Part shown: positions 10,370-21,599 of the stretch, one piece after another
Layout of the letters: each line of letters starts with the position of its first letter
Position numbering within the stretch: position 1 is the first letter of the stretch
Source: Talpa occidentalis
Lineage: Eukaryota; Chordata; Mammalia; Eulipotyphla; Talpidae
DNA: 64,000 nt
Assembly: GCF_014898055.3 (NCBI RefSeq)
Contig: NW_023601104.1
Location: 83,869,106 to 83,933,105 of the forward strand
Direction: 5' to 3'
Program-made: the position numbers and the translations under genes
Notes under the pieces: model-generated
Seen by the model: the letters and a program-made list of their open reading frames with translations, nothing else
Told to the model about the DNA's origin: nothing
The model's database searches: none

Positions 10370-10990
10370 ACTTTCCTCTCTGTCTTAGTTTTCCTTCTTA
10401 CAAGTCAGTCTTCATTTAATAATCAAGGTTTTATTTTTGCCCCTTAAAATGATATTAAAACATAGATGATAACCCCAACTAAAATGGCCCTCAGTTATTT
10501 CACCTTGTCTGTTGAATTGCATTTAAATTCATAGTCATGACATGTTAAGACTCTTCACTGCCTGGTCACTAATTACTGCTTGAATCTCAATTGACACTAT
10601 GAACTTTTTCATTTTTAGTACTCTTAGTCACTTTTGGATCCCTCTACAAATCATTTACTTTTCAAAAATTCAGGTCTTAATCTTCAACCTGAAATAATCT
10701 TCTAAACTTTTGTCAAAAAAATAATACTACTCTTCCTATAGAACCCAGCATACAAATATCACCTCATTTGTGAAGATTTCCCTGTTATTGCCATCCATTA
10801 TAATTATTTGAATGTTACTTTATTTATATCTCAATATGAGTCTCTTTGCTACTGTCTTCAAAATTATTACAACAGTTTTCCTACAACTTGAGTGTTGGAA
10901 CTAGATATTATCTTTGTAAATTTGAATGTAGTACCACACACTTAATAAGGCTTAGGCAAATGTTAAATTCTAAAGTTAATCATGAAAATT
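10370..10990 (+). repeat. Possible L2 LINE 3' fragment
   Basis: The order of weak matches fits the L2 3' end: TTCACTGCCTGGTCACTAATTACTG, later AAATATCACCTCATTTGTGAAGATTTCCCTG (compare L2 TGTCACCTCCTCAGAGAGGCCTTCCCTG), and GTACCACACACTTAATAAGGC. It is heavily diverged. Confidence 0.45.
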
Positions 10991-11580
10991 TGAATTTTCA
11001 ATATGTACAGAAGATTAATTAGTATCAGACATTTACATGCCATACAAATTTAGTACTATTAAAAACCTGAAAGAATTGTACTACTAGTCCATTGATAAAA
11101 ATAATTGATAAATGCTTTACATAATTGGGGATGATTTTAAATCATTTTTGCTAAAATTCAACTGAAAAAAAAATGGTAGAAAATAATATGACAACCAGGT
11201 GTCCATTTATTGTACTATTTCTTTTCAGAAAAAGCAAACAATTTTTTTTATCTGGTCTTACATGACAATGGACTCTATGGCATTAGTAACATACAAACAT
11301 GGGTTTATATAGTACATTTACTCTTTCTACATATTAGTCCTGCTATTTTTTTTAATTTAAATATTCATTAAAGGTTTGTTCTATGCCTTACAAGGAAAAC
11401 AGTGGTGCATAAGCCAGTTCTCATAGGTTGGTGCAGGTAATATAAAAAGTACGTAATTGGCATAGTTTCAGACAGCAAATAACAGGATAAATAAAAGCAG
11501 ACGATAAGAGAATTAATGATTTGCTTGCAACTATTCTAGAAATAACAGTGGCGAAAACACTCTTCACCCTCAGGTATCTT
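10991..11580. other. AT-rich unassigned stretch
   Basis: No gene, no named repeat recognised. Mostly A/T with short homopolymers. The 121-aa minus frame at 11421-11786 is mainly a translation of the SINE that follows. Confidence 0.45.
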
Positions 11581-11851
11581 ATTTTTTTTAAAGACGTAGT
11601 TTTATTTATGCATACAATAACTGGGGTGTAGGCTAGAAGTGAGGGGATGAGAGGATTCACCAGAGATAGAGTGGGGAGCAAAATAGGCAGATCTACCAAA
11701 GTACCCTGCTGAGGGGAGCAATGGGCAAGATAGGAGAGGTCTGCTTTACCATGCGGGTTACCTCCTTGGCCAGGGATCCACCTCATGCTGCAGTGGCTGG
11801 GGATAGCTTCATAGTGTGAGATTTAACCCCTTGCGCCATCAGGGAGGCCCA
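11581..11851 (-). repeat. tRNA-derived SINE copy
   Basis: Minus-strand copy. It runs from TTTTTTTTAAAGACGTAG through GAGGATTCACCAGAGATAGAG and CTGCTGAGGGGAGCAATGGG to TTGCGCCATCAGGGAGGCCC. The flanks TATCTTATTT and TGCCTTATTT may be a weak TSD. Several substitutions suggest an older copy. Confidence 0.9.
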
Positions 11852-12430
11852 TGTGTGCCTTATTTCTTGATGTAGGAAACCCGAATAGTCAGATGGCTCG
11901 CATGTTTCCCCTCCAACTTTGGCCCAAGGTGTGTGGGTATGAACAATGCAGGTGTTCACAGTTTTCAGGACAAGCTCTCTGTCTCAGGACTACATCTGGG
12001 GTGTATATGGCACATAGAGAAGAGGGATTTGAGTACAATTTTAAAAGAAATGTAGATAAAACAAAGATGGGAATTTATTCTCAGACCTACAATGTTTTAG
12101 ACAAATATTATACTCATCTGAAATCATTTGGAATCAGATGCTAATGGAGTTCCTGAATTATTGCGATTGTCTCGAAAGAGCACTTGAATGTTTGCCAGTT
12201 CTTAAAGAGAAATTATTTTTAATTCTCATCTTTCAGATATGTGTGGAAATGATATTATTCTGATCTCTCTGTGTGGGTCTATGTCGTTTCCATCTGCTGG
12301 CATTCTCCTACCATGAGGCCTGTGCCTGGGTGTCTCATCCCCTCCTCCGCAGCTGCAGGTAGCGACCAACTCAACCAACCCTAATGCCCTAAACATTAGC
12401 AATAACTACTGGCTTAAGAAGTGTGCTTAA
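11852..12430. other. Unassigned stretch
   Basis: A 97-aa plus frame (11851-12144) has no recognisable domain. No repeat recognised. The part near 12300-12390 is moderately GC-rich. Confidence 0.4.
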
Positions 12431-12443
12431 GAATCAAGCAAGG

Positions 12444-12710
12444 GGAGGCCTCAGAGGGTTGAGTGCCGCGCTGTGAAGCTGTCCACAGCCTCTGCTTTGC
12501 GGGTTCGATTCCCAGCCAGCCAGGAAGAAACCCAAATGGCATGGCAGACCTCTCCTGCCTCGCCTGCTGCTCCCCTCAGCAGTTTCCTTGGTATGTCTGC
12601 CTACTCTGCTCCCCGCTCTGTCTCTGGTGAATTCTCCCACCCTCCCCCACTTCTGACCTGTATCCCAGTTCTTGTATAAATAAATAAATCTTAAAAAAAA
12701 AAAAAAAAAG
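12444..12710 (+). repeat. tRNA-derived SINE copy, deleted at the A box
   Basis: Begins GGAGGCCTCAGAGGGTTGAGTG, so part of the GGCGCAG A box is missing. The B box GGTTCGATTCCC is intact at about 12504-12515. The tail is an A-run of about 17 after TATAAATAAATAAATC. It has a perfect 13-bp TSD, GAATCAAGCAAGG, at 12431-12443 and 12711-12723. Confidence 0.95.
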
Positions 12711-12723
12711 GAATCAAGCAAGG

Positions 12724-14914
12724 CCAGAAGCCTTTACCTGGAATTTATGGACACTGGGGGGAAAAGATACTGTTTCCCCACAACATTGTTCTGCCTGGAT
12801 ATGCAACAATCTTATTCTCTACAACACAGAGAGATCTGATCCACAGTGAGAAAAAAAAATGAGAGGGAGGCACAGACAAGCAAAAACCAAAGTTGGGCAG
12901 AAGCCTTATTCAGATTAATCTGTCCCTAACTGCAAGGATCTCTAAAAAATCAGTCTCTCCAAGTGGGCTGAAAACTTCTGTGATGACAAATTGTATTTCT
13001 GGAGGCAGCATATCACATTTTTTGTGATTCTTATTGTTCTTCTATGTTATCAAATATAATTTGCCTCTCTCTAAATTGTCTCTTACGACTCAGGAATCAT
13101 GGGGCGCCTATGCATGCGTCATTTTACATGTTTAAAGACACCCTGCTGGTTCTAAGCCTCATGTGTCCCAAGCTAAATGTTATCATTTGGAAGGGATTGA
13201 GCATGAATCTGACCCGAGAGAGCAAGCTTTTTGCTTTATTTAAAAATCTAAGAGGATTTTTCTGCAAGGTCAAGGGGAATAGCTAAGTAGGTAGTGGGAT
13301 CATAGATTCAGTCTCAATACAGATGTGAAGTGTAGGCAAGGTAATAAGTGCTTGTAAAGCAGAAAAGGAACATCATCTTCTAGAGATAAAATGGTGGCAC
13401 ATGGCCTCCAGAGTGGTATTATTCTCACTTTTTTAAATGGTAGGTAGAATAAAATAACTCAGCAGAGATCTAAAATTTTGACAAAGTTTTGTTAGTGCTT
13501 AGGAAGTGGTACAAGGAGTTTGTGGGGGAAAAAAAAAACACACAACATTCAGGAACAAAGTAAAAATGGAAGCATGAAGCAAATTTGACAAATAGTGGTA
13601 TTTTGGGATTTTAAGTAAATCAACTGGCAGAAAATCCAACATGTTCTAAAAACAGGCTGCAGAGAAAATGATCTTAAATTGAGAATATCAATAGATGAAG
13701 ATCGGTAGAAATAAGAAAATTTCATCACTACCTATAATTTAAACCAAAAACAAAAGTGTGATTGATTGTGTAGCTGGGATCCCCTCCATTTTGTAACAAT
13801 AACAACAAAAACTGCCCTAGACTGAAAATTAGGAATAAGTGAAATTAGATTCTAATCAACTTTTCTTCTCTCTTTCCTATCCCCTCTTCATTAACTGGCT
13901 CCACCTGCATTCCTGGGAAATTGGGAAATTGATGATGTTATACTTCTAATAAAATTCTTTGTGTCCCTCAGGGTTGATAGCGGCATCAGAAACAAATTGC
14001 TGATTGCTGAGTGAACACCTGCTGGAAAGTCAAATGCCTTGACTCAGGTCTGCTAGACTGTCCGGCACTTCCTCAGACCTGGGAAATTGAAATCCAATGG
14101 TCCCCTCATGCTCCTTCTTCCCTGATGGAAACCCAGCACGCCTCCCATTCAGGAAGCCAGGATTTGTGGGGTGCCTACCCCACAGACTCCCTTGATGGCC
14201 ATCTGGAATCAACTCCTTTGTGTAAAGACATTTTTTGTAGTTCACAGTTTGGCTTTTCAGATAGACACTAGCAAAATACCTGATTTGCTCACTTAAAACT
14301 GGTTAGAAGGATAAGTTGCCTTTGTATGACACATTCCTAAACTCCCAGACTCTGATACATGTCTGTTCTGAATGGTATTAGGACAACTTTGGAATAGTGG
14401 TATGAAAGTTTCTAAAAAGAATTTTAGTGTAGGTTTTAGAAAGACAATGGCATTAGTTATTTCATTAATTATATAGCTCTTTAAAGTTAAAAGAGAAATC
14501 TTAAAAATTAGAATAAGTGAAAGTCTTTTGTTTGGTAATTCTCAAATGAGTTTGATTTAATGTTATTTCTGCTTCACACATGGCGTTCAGTAGCTATAGG
14601 TGATGATTTCCACAAAATCCCAAAGACTATTTTTATATGTGTGGTTTAGCCCTTGACTTATGTACTCTCACTTCCAAAGATATAGGTGACTTTGGGAGTA
14701 TTATCTCTGGCTTGGTTTATGCTGGTGAACCTCAAACAATCATTTGGGGACTAAAATTTGCCTCATTACAGAGAAACAGTGTACAGCAGAAGAGTTCTTG
14801 GACCCAGCTTCAAAGCCAGAAAAAAATGCTGGTGTCAACTGTATGGTCTCTTACTTACAAAGATATTTGGAGTCCCTGTTTCCAAATCTCCAAATCAAAA
14901 TCATAATGTTTGCC
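12724..14914. other. Unassigned stretch, no gene seen
   Basis: Open frames of 70-90 aa at 13044, 14011, 14030(-), 14637 and 14744 have no domain I recognise. Unique-looking mixed sequence. A short purine tract (GGGGGAAAAAAAAAACACAC) is at about 13524. Confidence 0.45.
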
Positions 14915-15790
14915 AATAGCAAAAAAAAAAAACATTCTGATTTAAAAATGAGTTAAAGATTTGAATACAAATTTTTCCAAAGAAGACATGCATATGCCAA
15001 CAGGTACATATGGAACAGTCCTTGGTGTCACGCATCATCACCATGAGAATCAAAACCACGATGAAGGGCCTCCCTGGTGGTGCAAGGGGTTAAGTGTCAG
15101 CCCTAAGAAGCTATCCACAGCTACTGCAGCATGAGTTCAGTCCCCAGTCAGGAAAGTGACCCACATGGCTCAGCAGACCTCTTCTGTCTTGCCTGCTGCT
15201 CCCCTCAGCAGTATATTTTGGTCGATCTGCCTGTTCTGTTCCCCACTCTGTCTCTGGTGATCCTCTCAGCCCCCACACCTCTGGCCTATATCCCAGTTCT
15301 TGTATGCGTAAATAAATCAATCTTTAAAAAAAAATTAGATACCACCTCACACCTGTCAGAAGAGCTATTATCCAAAAGATGAGAAATACCAAGTGTTGGT
15401 GAGAATGTAGAGAAAAGGGAAATGTGCTTTGTCGGTGTAATTTTGTGCAGCCTCAAAAAACTCAAACTAGAAATAAAACTAGAATGTGGCCCAGCAATTC
15501 CACTTCTGAATATTTATCTAAAGGAAATATAAGACCAACTAGAAAAGATTACTATGCCCCCTCATTCACTGCAGTATCATTTCTGATAGCCAAGGAGGCT
15601 GTTGATGGATGAATGAATAAACAAATTGTGGCATGTCATAAAATAGAATATTATTGAGCTGTGGTTGCCATTTACAACCTCATGGATGGATCTTGGGAGC
15701 ATTATGTGAAGTGAAGTAAGTTCAGATAGAGAAAAACAAATACCATATGATTGCACATATATGTGGAAAAAAAACAAAAACAGAGAAATC
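14915..15790 (+). mobile_element. Old LINE-1 3' ORF2 fragment, split by a SINE
   Basis: Both sides of the SINE at 15066-15334 read as the LINE-1 ORF2 C-terminal region. Upstream is TTTTTCCAAAGAAGACATGC, CATATGCCAACAGGTACAT and ATGAGAATCAAAACCACGATGA. Downstream is AGATACCACCTCACACCTG, then CCAGCAATTCCACTTCTGAAT, TATTATTGAGC and ATGGATGGATCTTGGGAGC. Stop codons and indels are frequent, so it is dead. The Zn-knuckle region is degraded. It is an older subfamily than the copy at 55017. Confidence 0.9.
15066..15334 (+). repeat. tRNA-derived SINE inserted in LINE-1
   Basis: Full-length copy, GGGCCTCCCTGGTGGTGCAAG with the GGGGTTAAG head type, B box-like GAGTTCAGTCCCC, and tail GTAAATAAATCAATC. Inserted between the LINE-1 sequences CCACGATGA and AGATACCACC. 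The TSD is not clear because the site is A-rich. Confidence 0.93.
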
Positions 15791-16169
15791 ATGTTTGCTT
15801 TATTGGTTTGTTAAGAGGGTTCAATTATTTTTCCAAAGTTGTTTTCATGTTGTAAGTACCAAACTAATAGGGACTTTTTTTTTTTTTTTTTGGTTAATGT
15901 GAGAACTTATGTCAGAAGCTATTTAAAGAGGGAGAAATTATAATAACTGAAGTTAAGTGGACACACATATCAAATAGAACATGTCACTTATGACCCATCT
16001 TTGGAATTATAATGTTTCATTAGGATAAGGTTTTATCTTAAAAACAACTAAAAAAGGTTCTGCCAGGCACTGTGGTTGTCTCTGGAAATATGTGGTTGAA
16101 TAATTTCAAGAGGCTATGGATTAGGAGCAGATTCACAAACAATTTCAGGCTTGTGTTCTAATTGCCATT
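15791..16169. other. Unassigned stretch with a T run
   Basis: Contains a poly(T) run of about 18 at 15873-15891, which may mark the A-tail of a lost minus-strand retroelement. Nothing else recognised. Confidence 0.4.
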
Positions 16170-16390
16170 AGATCTATTTATAAAGTGTTTTCTAACCAGC
16201 GCAGGGAGTGGTCTAGTGTCAGACTGGGTGAGGGAACTACCTCATTGTGAAGACTTTCTGGAGGAGGTAATGCAGAAGTTAGACTTAAAGGGCATGCAGG
16301 CACTAACTAGGAAAGACCATGCAAGGTAAAAGAAAAAGACTGAACAAAAGCACTAAGGCAGGAAAAACATGATGAAGGAACTATAAGCTC
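16170..16390. repeat. Possible L2-like ancient repeat fragment
   Basis: CTTTCTGGAGGAGGTAATGCAGAAGTTAGACTTAAAGGGC followed by GACTGAACAAAAGCACTAAGGCAGG resembles a common ancient mammalian repeat block (GAGGAGGTGACATTTGAGCTGAG...GCACAGAGGC). Family uncertain. Confidence 0.35.
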
Positions 16391-16455
16391 TTTGCTCAAA
16401 CTAGATTAATATATAGTTTATAAAGTAGAGACACACATTTTACATTTTAACATTC

Positions 16456-17110
16456 AGTGGTATCCCCATGTTGTACCATTTTTTCCAGAACAAGCACAAA
16501 GAATTTCAATGTAATTATTGCAGACAGTATACCAGATTATTCATATAAATATAATAGTAATTCCATTAAAATCAGACAAAATATACCAGTATTATTCAAG
16601 GTTTATGACCTGTCTAGCAATGCAATAAGCAGGAAACTGAAATATTTATGGTTAATATCAGGAAAAAATATAAAACTATCATTATTTGTATATGACAAGG
16701 ATTTCTTCCTGAAAAAATGCATGGGAATCCAACTATTGGCATTAAGAAATAAATTTTGTTTTATCTACATATGTAATAAAGGTACAAAACTTGACAGATA
16801 TCTTATGTAACCAACAACCCAGTAAGTCAACGTAATGTGTTTCCATTCATAACAGGAGTGACAACAAAAATGCTTGGAAGGATTCATAACAAGAACTCTA
16901 TTGAACTGAACTAATCTGAATATTTTTGCAAATGGATGCAAAAGAAGATTTAAAAATGGAGAGAAATACCAAGTCTACAGATGGGAAAATTGCATATGGT
17001 AAGTCAAGTCTTCCTTTTTTAGATTTTATGTAAATCTAGTAAAAATCATAATGCTATTTTTTAACTTGACAATACGAATTTGTTACCCACTTATAAAAGC
17101 AATTATTGAG
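16456..17110 (+). mobile_element. Degraded LINE-1 ORF2, reverse-transcriptase region
   Basis: Blocks in order match LINE-1 ORF2: GCAATAAGCAGGAAACTGAAATATTTATGG, AAACTATCATTATTTGTATATGACAAGG (the region of the catalytic FADD motif, here reading FVYDKD, so the motif is broken), and further on AAAATGGAGAGAAATACCAAG. The 117-aa open frame at 16457-16810 lies in this remnant and is not a gene. Confidence 0.7.
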
Positions 17111-17382
17111 AGCTGCAAAGAAGTATAATAGTTTGTATTCAATTGCACTATTTATATCAGATATATACATTTATAATGAAACTGGTAACACTTTAAGTAT
17201 TTCATATTGGCATGGAAAATACACAGATCCATCAAATAAAATACTCACATAATAGAAAAAATTGAAATTTACTGTTTAACAAGCTACCAGGAAGATTCCA
17301 TAGGAAAATGAACTTTTATTTAAAACTAAGACTCTTAAGTGGCTACCTCCTTGGACTAAGAGTTCTATAAATCACACACAAA
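17111..17382. other. AT-rich unassigned stretch
   Basis: No gene or repeat recognised. Low-complexity A/T sequence that could continue the LINE-1 remnant. Confidence 0.35.
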
Positions 17383-17645
17383 TCCCTGGTGGTGCAAGGG
17401 ATTAAGACACAACCTATGAAGCTGTCCACATCCACTGCAGCATGAGTTCAATCCCCTGACCTGCTAGAGAGCAACCCACATGGTGCAGCAGACCTCTCTT
17501 GACTCGCCCTCTGCTCCCCTCAGCAGTGTATTTCAGTCAATCTGCCTGTTCTGTTCCCCACTCTGTCTCTGGTGAATCTCTCACCCCCCACACCTCTGGC
17601 CTGTACCCCAGCTCTTGTATGCATAAATAAATAAATCTTTAAAAA
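17383..17645 (+). repeat. tRNA-derived SINE copy, 5' end trimmed
   Basis: Starts at TCCCTGGTGGTGCAAGGG, so the first few bases of the consensus are missing. It has GAGTTCAATCCCC, CCCCTCAGCAGTGTATTTCAG and the tail CATAAATAAATAAATC. Possible short TSD TATAAAT on both sides. Confidence 0.93.
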
Positions 17646-18174
17646 ATATAAATTATAGAAAAAATATCACAGACTAAATCAAAACAATGAGAACAGGATA
17701 GGGGTATGGATTTGTAAATTTATGAAAAGTCACAAAAACTCTGTAAATCACCTCATACATAAGTGTAAGTTTATTATGCTTCCAAAGTGCCATAGACTCA
17801 GTGCAAAGTTAAATGTGGAAAATTTGCAACAGGTGTGACAAAGGTAATGGTATTAACAGTGTTTGAAGAGATTAAAAGAGAAAAGAATAGATGCATGAGA
17901 AAAAGAAAAAAGAACAAGAATGAGGTTTGGTAGATTATGAAATACAAATGTTTCTTTCAATTAATGGTTACCCAGACTGATAAGAAAAAGACAGAATTGC
18001 TAAAGTGACACATCATTTCTTTGGCCAGTAAAATAGAGCAGAGTTATTGCTCTCCAATGTATTTGTAGTTATTGGTATGGATCAAGATCTAAAAATGTCA
18101 TAGTTCTATTTATTAAGAAAATTAAAATCTTGAAAGTATTAATTTTAAAAATCATCATTTTAAAAGTAGCTTTT
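17646..18174. other. AT-rich unassigned stretch
   Basis: No gene or named repeat recognised. Purine-rich tract AAAAGAGAAAAGAATAG...GAGAAAAAGAAAAAAG at about 17873-17912. Confidence 0.4.
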
Positions 18175-18606
18175 GATGTCAGAAAAGTTTTAGGCTTAGA
18201 GACTAATTGTAAGATTGCTACCGAGTTCCCTATACTCCTCATCCATTTCCCCTTTTATTGATATCTTAAATTAGTATTGTGCATTTGTCACAATGAGTGA
18301 ACCAATATTGACACATTGCAATGAACGAAACTCTATAATTAATTTAGATTTCCTTAGTTCTTACCTAACACCCTTTGTCTTTCCCAGACTTCACCCATGA
18401 TTCCACACTGCATTTATTACCTGTCTTCTCAGGCTACTCTTAGCTCAGATAGTTCCTCAGACTTTCTTTGCCTTTGGTTGACCTGGATAGTTCTGAAGTG
18501 TCTTAGTCAGGTGTCTGGTAGCATGAAACACAACTAGATTTGTGTCATGCTTTTGTAATATTGTATTGAGTTTACAGGTCTTTGACAAATGTCAGGAGGG
18601 GACATG

Positions 18607-18890
18607 CCTTTTTTTTTAAAAAAAAAAAAGATTTATTTATTTATTTATACAAGAACCAGGGTACAGGCCAGATCCACGGGAGGGTGAAAGGATTCACCAG
18701 AGACAGAGTGGGGAATAGCACAGGCAGACTGACGAAATACACTGCTGAGGGGAGCAGCAGGTGAGACAGGAGAGGTCTGCTGCGCCATGTGGGACCCTCC
18801 CTGGCTGGCAGGGATCAAACCAGTGTTGCAGAGGCTGTGGACAGCTTCATAGAGCTGCATTCAACTGCCTGCACCACCAGGGTAGGCCCA
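18607..18890 (-). repeat. tRNA-derived SINE, first of a tandem pair
   Basis: Minus-strand copy from the T/A-rich tail complement to CCACCAGGGTAGGCCCA. The left flank GGAGGGGACATG (18595-18606) recurs not at its own head but beyond the second SINE, at 19142-19153. The two SINEs together therefore fill one target site. Confidence 0.93.
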
Positions 18891-19141
18891 GTCTTTTTTT
18901 TTTTTTTAAAGATTTATTTATACAAGAGCTGGGGTACAGACCAGAGTAGCTGGAGGGTGAGAGAGTTCACCAGAGTCAGAGCAGGTAGTGCAACAGGCAG
19001 ACAGAGCAGAGGGCGCGACAGGAGAGGTCTGCCGCACCATGTAGGAATCTCCCTGGCTGGCTGGGAATTGAACCTGTGCTGCAGAGGCTGTGGACAGCTT
19101 CACAGTGCTTTGCTCAACCCACTATGCCACCGGGGAGGCCC
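18891..19141 (-). repeat. tRNA-derived SINE, second of a tandem pair
   Basis: Abuts the first SINE with no spacer of unique DNA. It starts with a T run then TTTAAAGATTTATTTATACAAGAGC and ends CCACCGGGGAGGCCCG. It lacks part of the central body: after CAGACAGAGCAGAGG the usual CTGCTGAGGGGAGCAG is missing, about 30 bp. Confidence 0.92.
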
Positions 19142-19262
19142 GGAGGGGACATGTCTTTTCCAGAGCTTCAGTTCAGGCATAGATATTATCAACATGATTT
19201 CACCATCAATGTCAAAGTTGATCAATTGGTGAGAGTAGTGTTTGCCAGGTTTCTCCATTTTT

Positions 19263-20057
19263 TACACCATTTCTCCCTTTTCCTCCCTTCTTCCTTTTCC
19301 TTCCTCAGGAAGGAAGCTACTCTGTGTAGCCTGTACTAACAGAATGTGGAACATTGCTTTGAAAAAAAAAATAGTAGCCTTAATTCCATAGTTATAAAAC
19401 TGGTTGATTCTGGTATTTCTGTAAGAGGAATCATCACGTAAGCATTACAAGTAACATTTAAAATAACAATTTTGCAGGAAAAAAATGTTCTTCATAAAAT
19501 AAGAGAAAGAGTACTGCCTAGATAACTAGGTCAATGGCCTTCCTTTTAGGTTTTTAATTTTCCAAATTCTCTCTAAGAGAATTCTCATTGAAATCATATT
19601 TCAGAAATATTATTTTCAAAAGTTAAATGAAGGCGATTTTCCACTCAAGGGGTATATTTACCAAATGGTCTGGACATGTTGGCTGGAAGGGCAGGAAGAA
19701 CATAGAATATATTTTCCTTTTTCCTTCATACTCCTTTAATAGTTGAGCCACTTCCCCCAATACATGGACCCAGACTCACACAGAAACCATTGTATTTAGA
19801 GCACACTGTTAATACTCATATATTACTTCATGTCTCATGGTCCCAAGTGGTTATCATTTATTGACAAGGATTAAATGAGAGATCTTTTGTCTCTACAAGA
19901 TCAACATATGTTTTCTAGTTTGGAGTCACCATCATAATTAAATGTCATATTTAAAAAAAAAAACTGCCAGTCTACATACAGACAGACACCACATACACTT
20001 TACTCAACCTCTGCCAATGGGAACACCCTGTGAGACTGTAGAAGGTAACATAAAGAC
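19263..20057. other. Unassigned stretch
   Basis: No gene recognised. A CT-rich tract (TTCTCCCTTTTCCTCCCTTCTTCC) is at about 19268. The rest is AT-rich unique-looking DNA. Confidence 0.4.
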
Positions 20058-20073
20058 CAAGTTATCATTTTTT

Positions 20074-20340
20074 TTTAAAGATTTATTTATGTATACATGC
20101 ACTGGGTACAGTCAGAAGCGCGGGAGGGTGAGAGAATTCACCAGAGCCAGAGCGGGAAGCAGAGCAGGCAGAAGGACCGAAGTACACTGCTGAGGGGAGC
20201 AGTGGGCAGCAGGAGAGGTCTGCGCGCCATGTGGGACTCTCCTCCGGTGGCCGGGGAGCAGCCGGGGATCAAACCAGCGCTGCAGAGAATGCGGGCAGCT
20301 TCTCAACCCAGCGCCCAACCGCTGCACCATGGGCCGGCCC
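20074..20340 (-). repeat. tRNA-derived SINE, GC-rich type, first of a pair
   Basis: Minus copy of the GC-rich type, marked by GTATACATGCACTGGGTACAG, CAGAAGCGCGGGAGGG and GTGGCCGGGGAGCAGCCGGGG. The left flank CAAGTTATCATTTTTT (20058-20073) is repeated as CAATTTATCATTTTTT at 20341-20356, directly after its head. The head ends CATGGGCCGGCCCC, differing from the usual ACCAGGGAGGCCCC. Confidence 0.94.
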
Positions 20341-20356
20341 CAATTTATCATTTTTT

Positions 20357-20601
20357 AAAAAGATATATTTATTCATGCATACAAGAACCAGGGCACAGGC
20401 CAGATGCGTGGGAAGGTGAGAGGATTCACCAGAGACAGAGTGGGGAACAGAACAGGCAGATCTACTGAAATCCACTGCTGAGGGGAGCAGCAGGCGAGAC
20501 AGGAGAGGTCTGCTGCACCATGTGGGATTCTCGCTGGCACTGCAGAGGCTGCGGACAGCTTTGGCACTGCACTCAACAGCCTGCACCACCAGGGGAGGCC
20601 A
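20357..20601 (-). repeat. tRNA-derived SINE, common type, second of a pair
   Basis: Minus copy between two more copies of the same target sequence: CAATTTATCATTTTTT at 20341-20356 and CAAGTTATCATTTTTT at 20602-20617. It has a deletion in the tRNA-body junction (CTCGCTGGCACTGCAGAGG). Confidence 0.94.
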
Positions 20602-20769
20602 CAAGTTATCATTTTTTGATATGATCCTCTGATTTTACTCAGATAGTGCCAGTTTCACTGACCCTCATTTGTATATGCAGATATGGTTCTCTGCAATTTT
20701 ATTACTAAAGTAAGTTCATGTATCATCAAAACACAGGACATTTCTCTCACTCAAAGGACACCTCATGTA

Positions 20770-21200
20770 GACCTTTTATTAGCACAGCTGCTTTCTTCCT
20801 GACCTCCACACCTTCTCTCTATTCTGGGGAAACCATTGATCTGTGCTTCTATAATTTTGTCATTTCAAAGATGTTATATAAACAGATATATATGATATGT
20901 GATTTTTGAGATTAGTCCCCCACTCACACTTAACATATTTTCCCTTGATAGTCATTAAAGTTGTATGTATTAATAATCTTTCCTTTTTTATTGGTTGGTA
21001 ATACTTCATGGTATGGATGTACCACTATTTATTTGAATAATCTTCCATTGAAAAATAACTGAGTTGTTTGTTCTTTGGGGTTATAATGAATGTTGCTATA
21101 AAAACATTTCCAGGCTTTTGTGTGAAACGTAATTATTATTCTGGGAAAAATGTCCAAGAATACTTAGTTGTATGTTGAGTTCCAAAGAATAACTTGCATT
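20770..21200 (-). mobile_element. Ancient LINE-1 (L1M-type) fragment
   Basis: Reads in order AACCATTGATCTGTGCTTCTATAATTTTG, TTATATAAACAGATATATATGATATG, TACTTCATGGTATGGATGTACCACTATTTATTTG, GTTGTTTGTTCTTTGGGGTTATAATGAATG and GCTTTTGTGTGAAACG. This is the usual antisense reading of an old LINE-1 3' region. Confidence 0.7.
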
Positions 21201-21267
21201 GTTTTCTTTTAACTAATGAATCCTATACTTCTCACATATCCTATAAGGAAGACATACAAAAATAATG

Positions 21268-21389
21268 GGGGCCTCCCCTGGTGGCGCAGCAGTTGAGTGC
21301 TGGGCTGCGGAGCTGCCTGCAGCCTCTGCAGTGCTGGTTCGTACCCCAGCCACTGGTGAGGGTCCCACACACACACAAAAAATAATAAT
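21268..21389 (+). repeat. Mini-SINE: tRNA head only, with its own tail
   Basis: GGGCCTCCCCTGGTGGCGCAG through the B box-like GGTTCGTACCCC to CACTGGTGAGGGTCCCACAC, then (CA)n, A6 and (AAT)n. The whole SINE body (about 150 bp) is absent. Flanked by AATAATGG at 21261-21268 and 21390-21397, so it may have been inserted in this short form. The head is among the least decayed in the window, with A box TGGCGCAGCAG. Confidence 0.8.
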
Positions 21390-21599
21390 AATAATGGCAG
21401 TAGCTAAAATGCTTGTTACAAATTTTCAGAGTAGATATAGATGTAAATATCTTTATTGTAAATTTCATTAATGAATTACACTAAGTGCAGTTTAATGATC
21501 TTATCCTCCATGTTATTGGTATCCAGAGCAGGTAACAAAACATTATTTGAGTCTTATAGGACTGCTCAGGTCTCTACTAATAGAGTCCATATCCCACAC

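Larger units (their letters stand above)
18175..19262. repeat. Ancient LINE-1 (L1M-type) 3'-region, split by two SINEs
   Basis: On both sides of 18607-19141 the order of blocks matches an old mammalian LINE-1 untranslated region: AGTTCCCTATACTCCTCATCC, ATTAGTATTGTGCATTTGTCAC, TTCCTCAGACTTTCTTTGCC, then after the SINEs ATCAACATGATTTCACCATCAATG and GTGTTTGCCAGGTTTCTCC. Exact subfamily and orientation not settled. Confidence 0.55.

Noticed and set aside
20097..20468. 123-aa open frame and several other 60-147-aa frames over SINEs
   Set aside because: They translate the SINE body. The same peptide-like strings recur wherever a SINE lies, so they are not genes.
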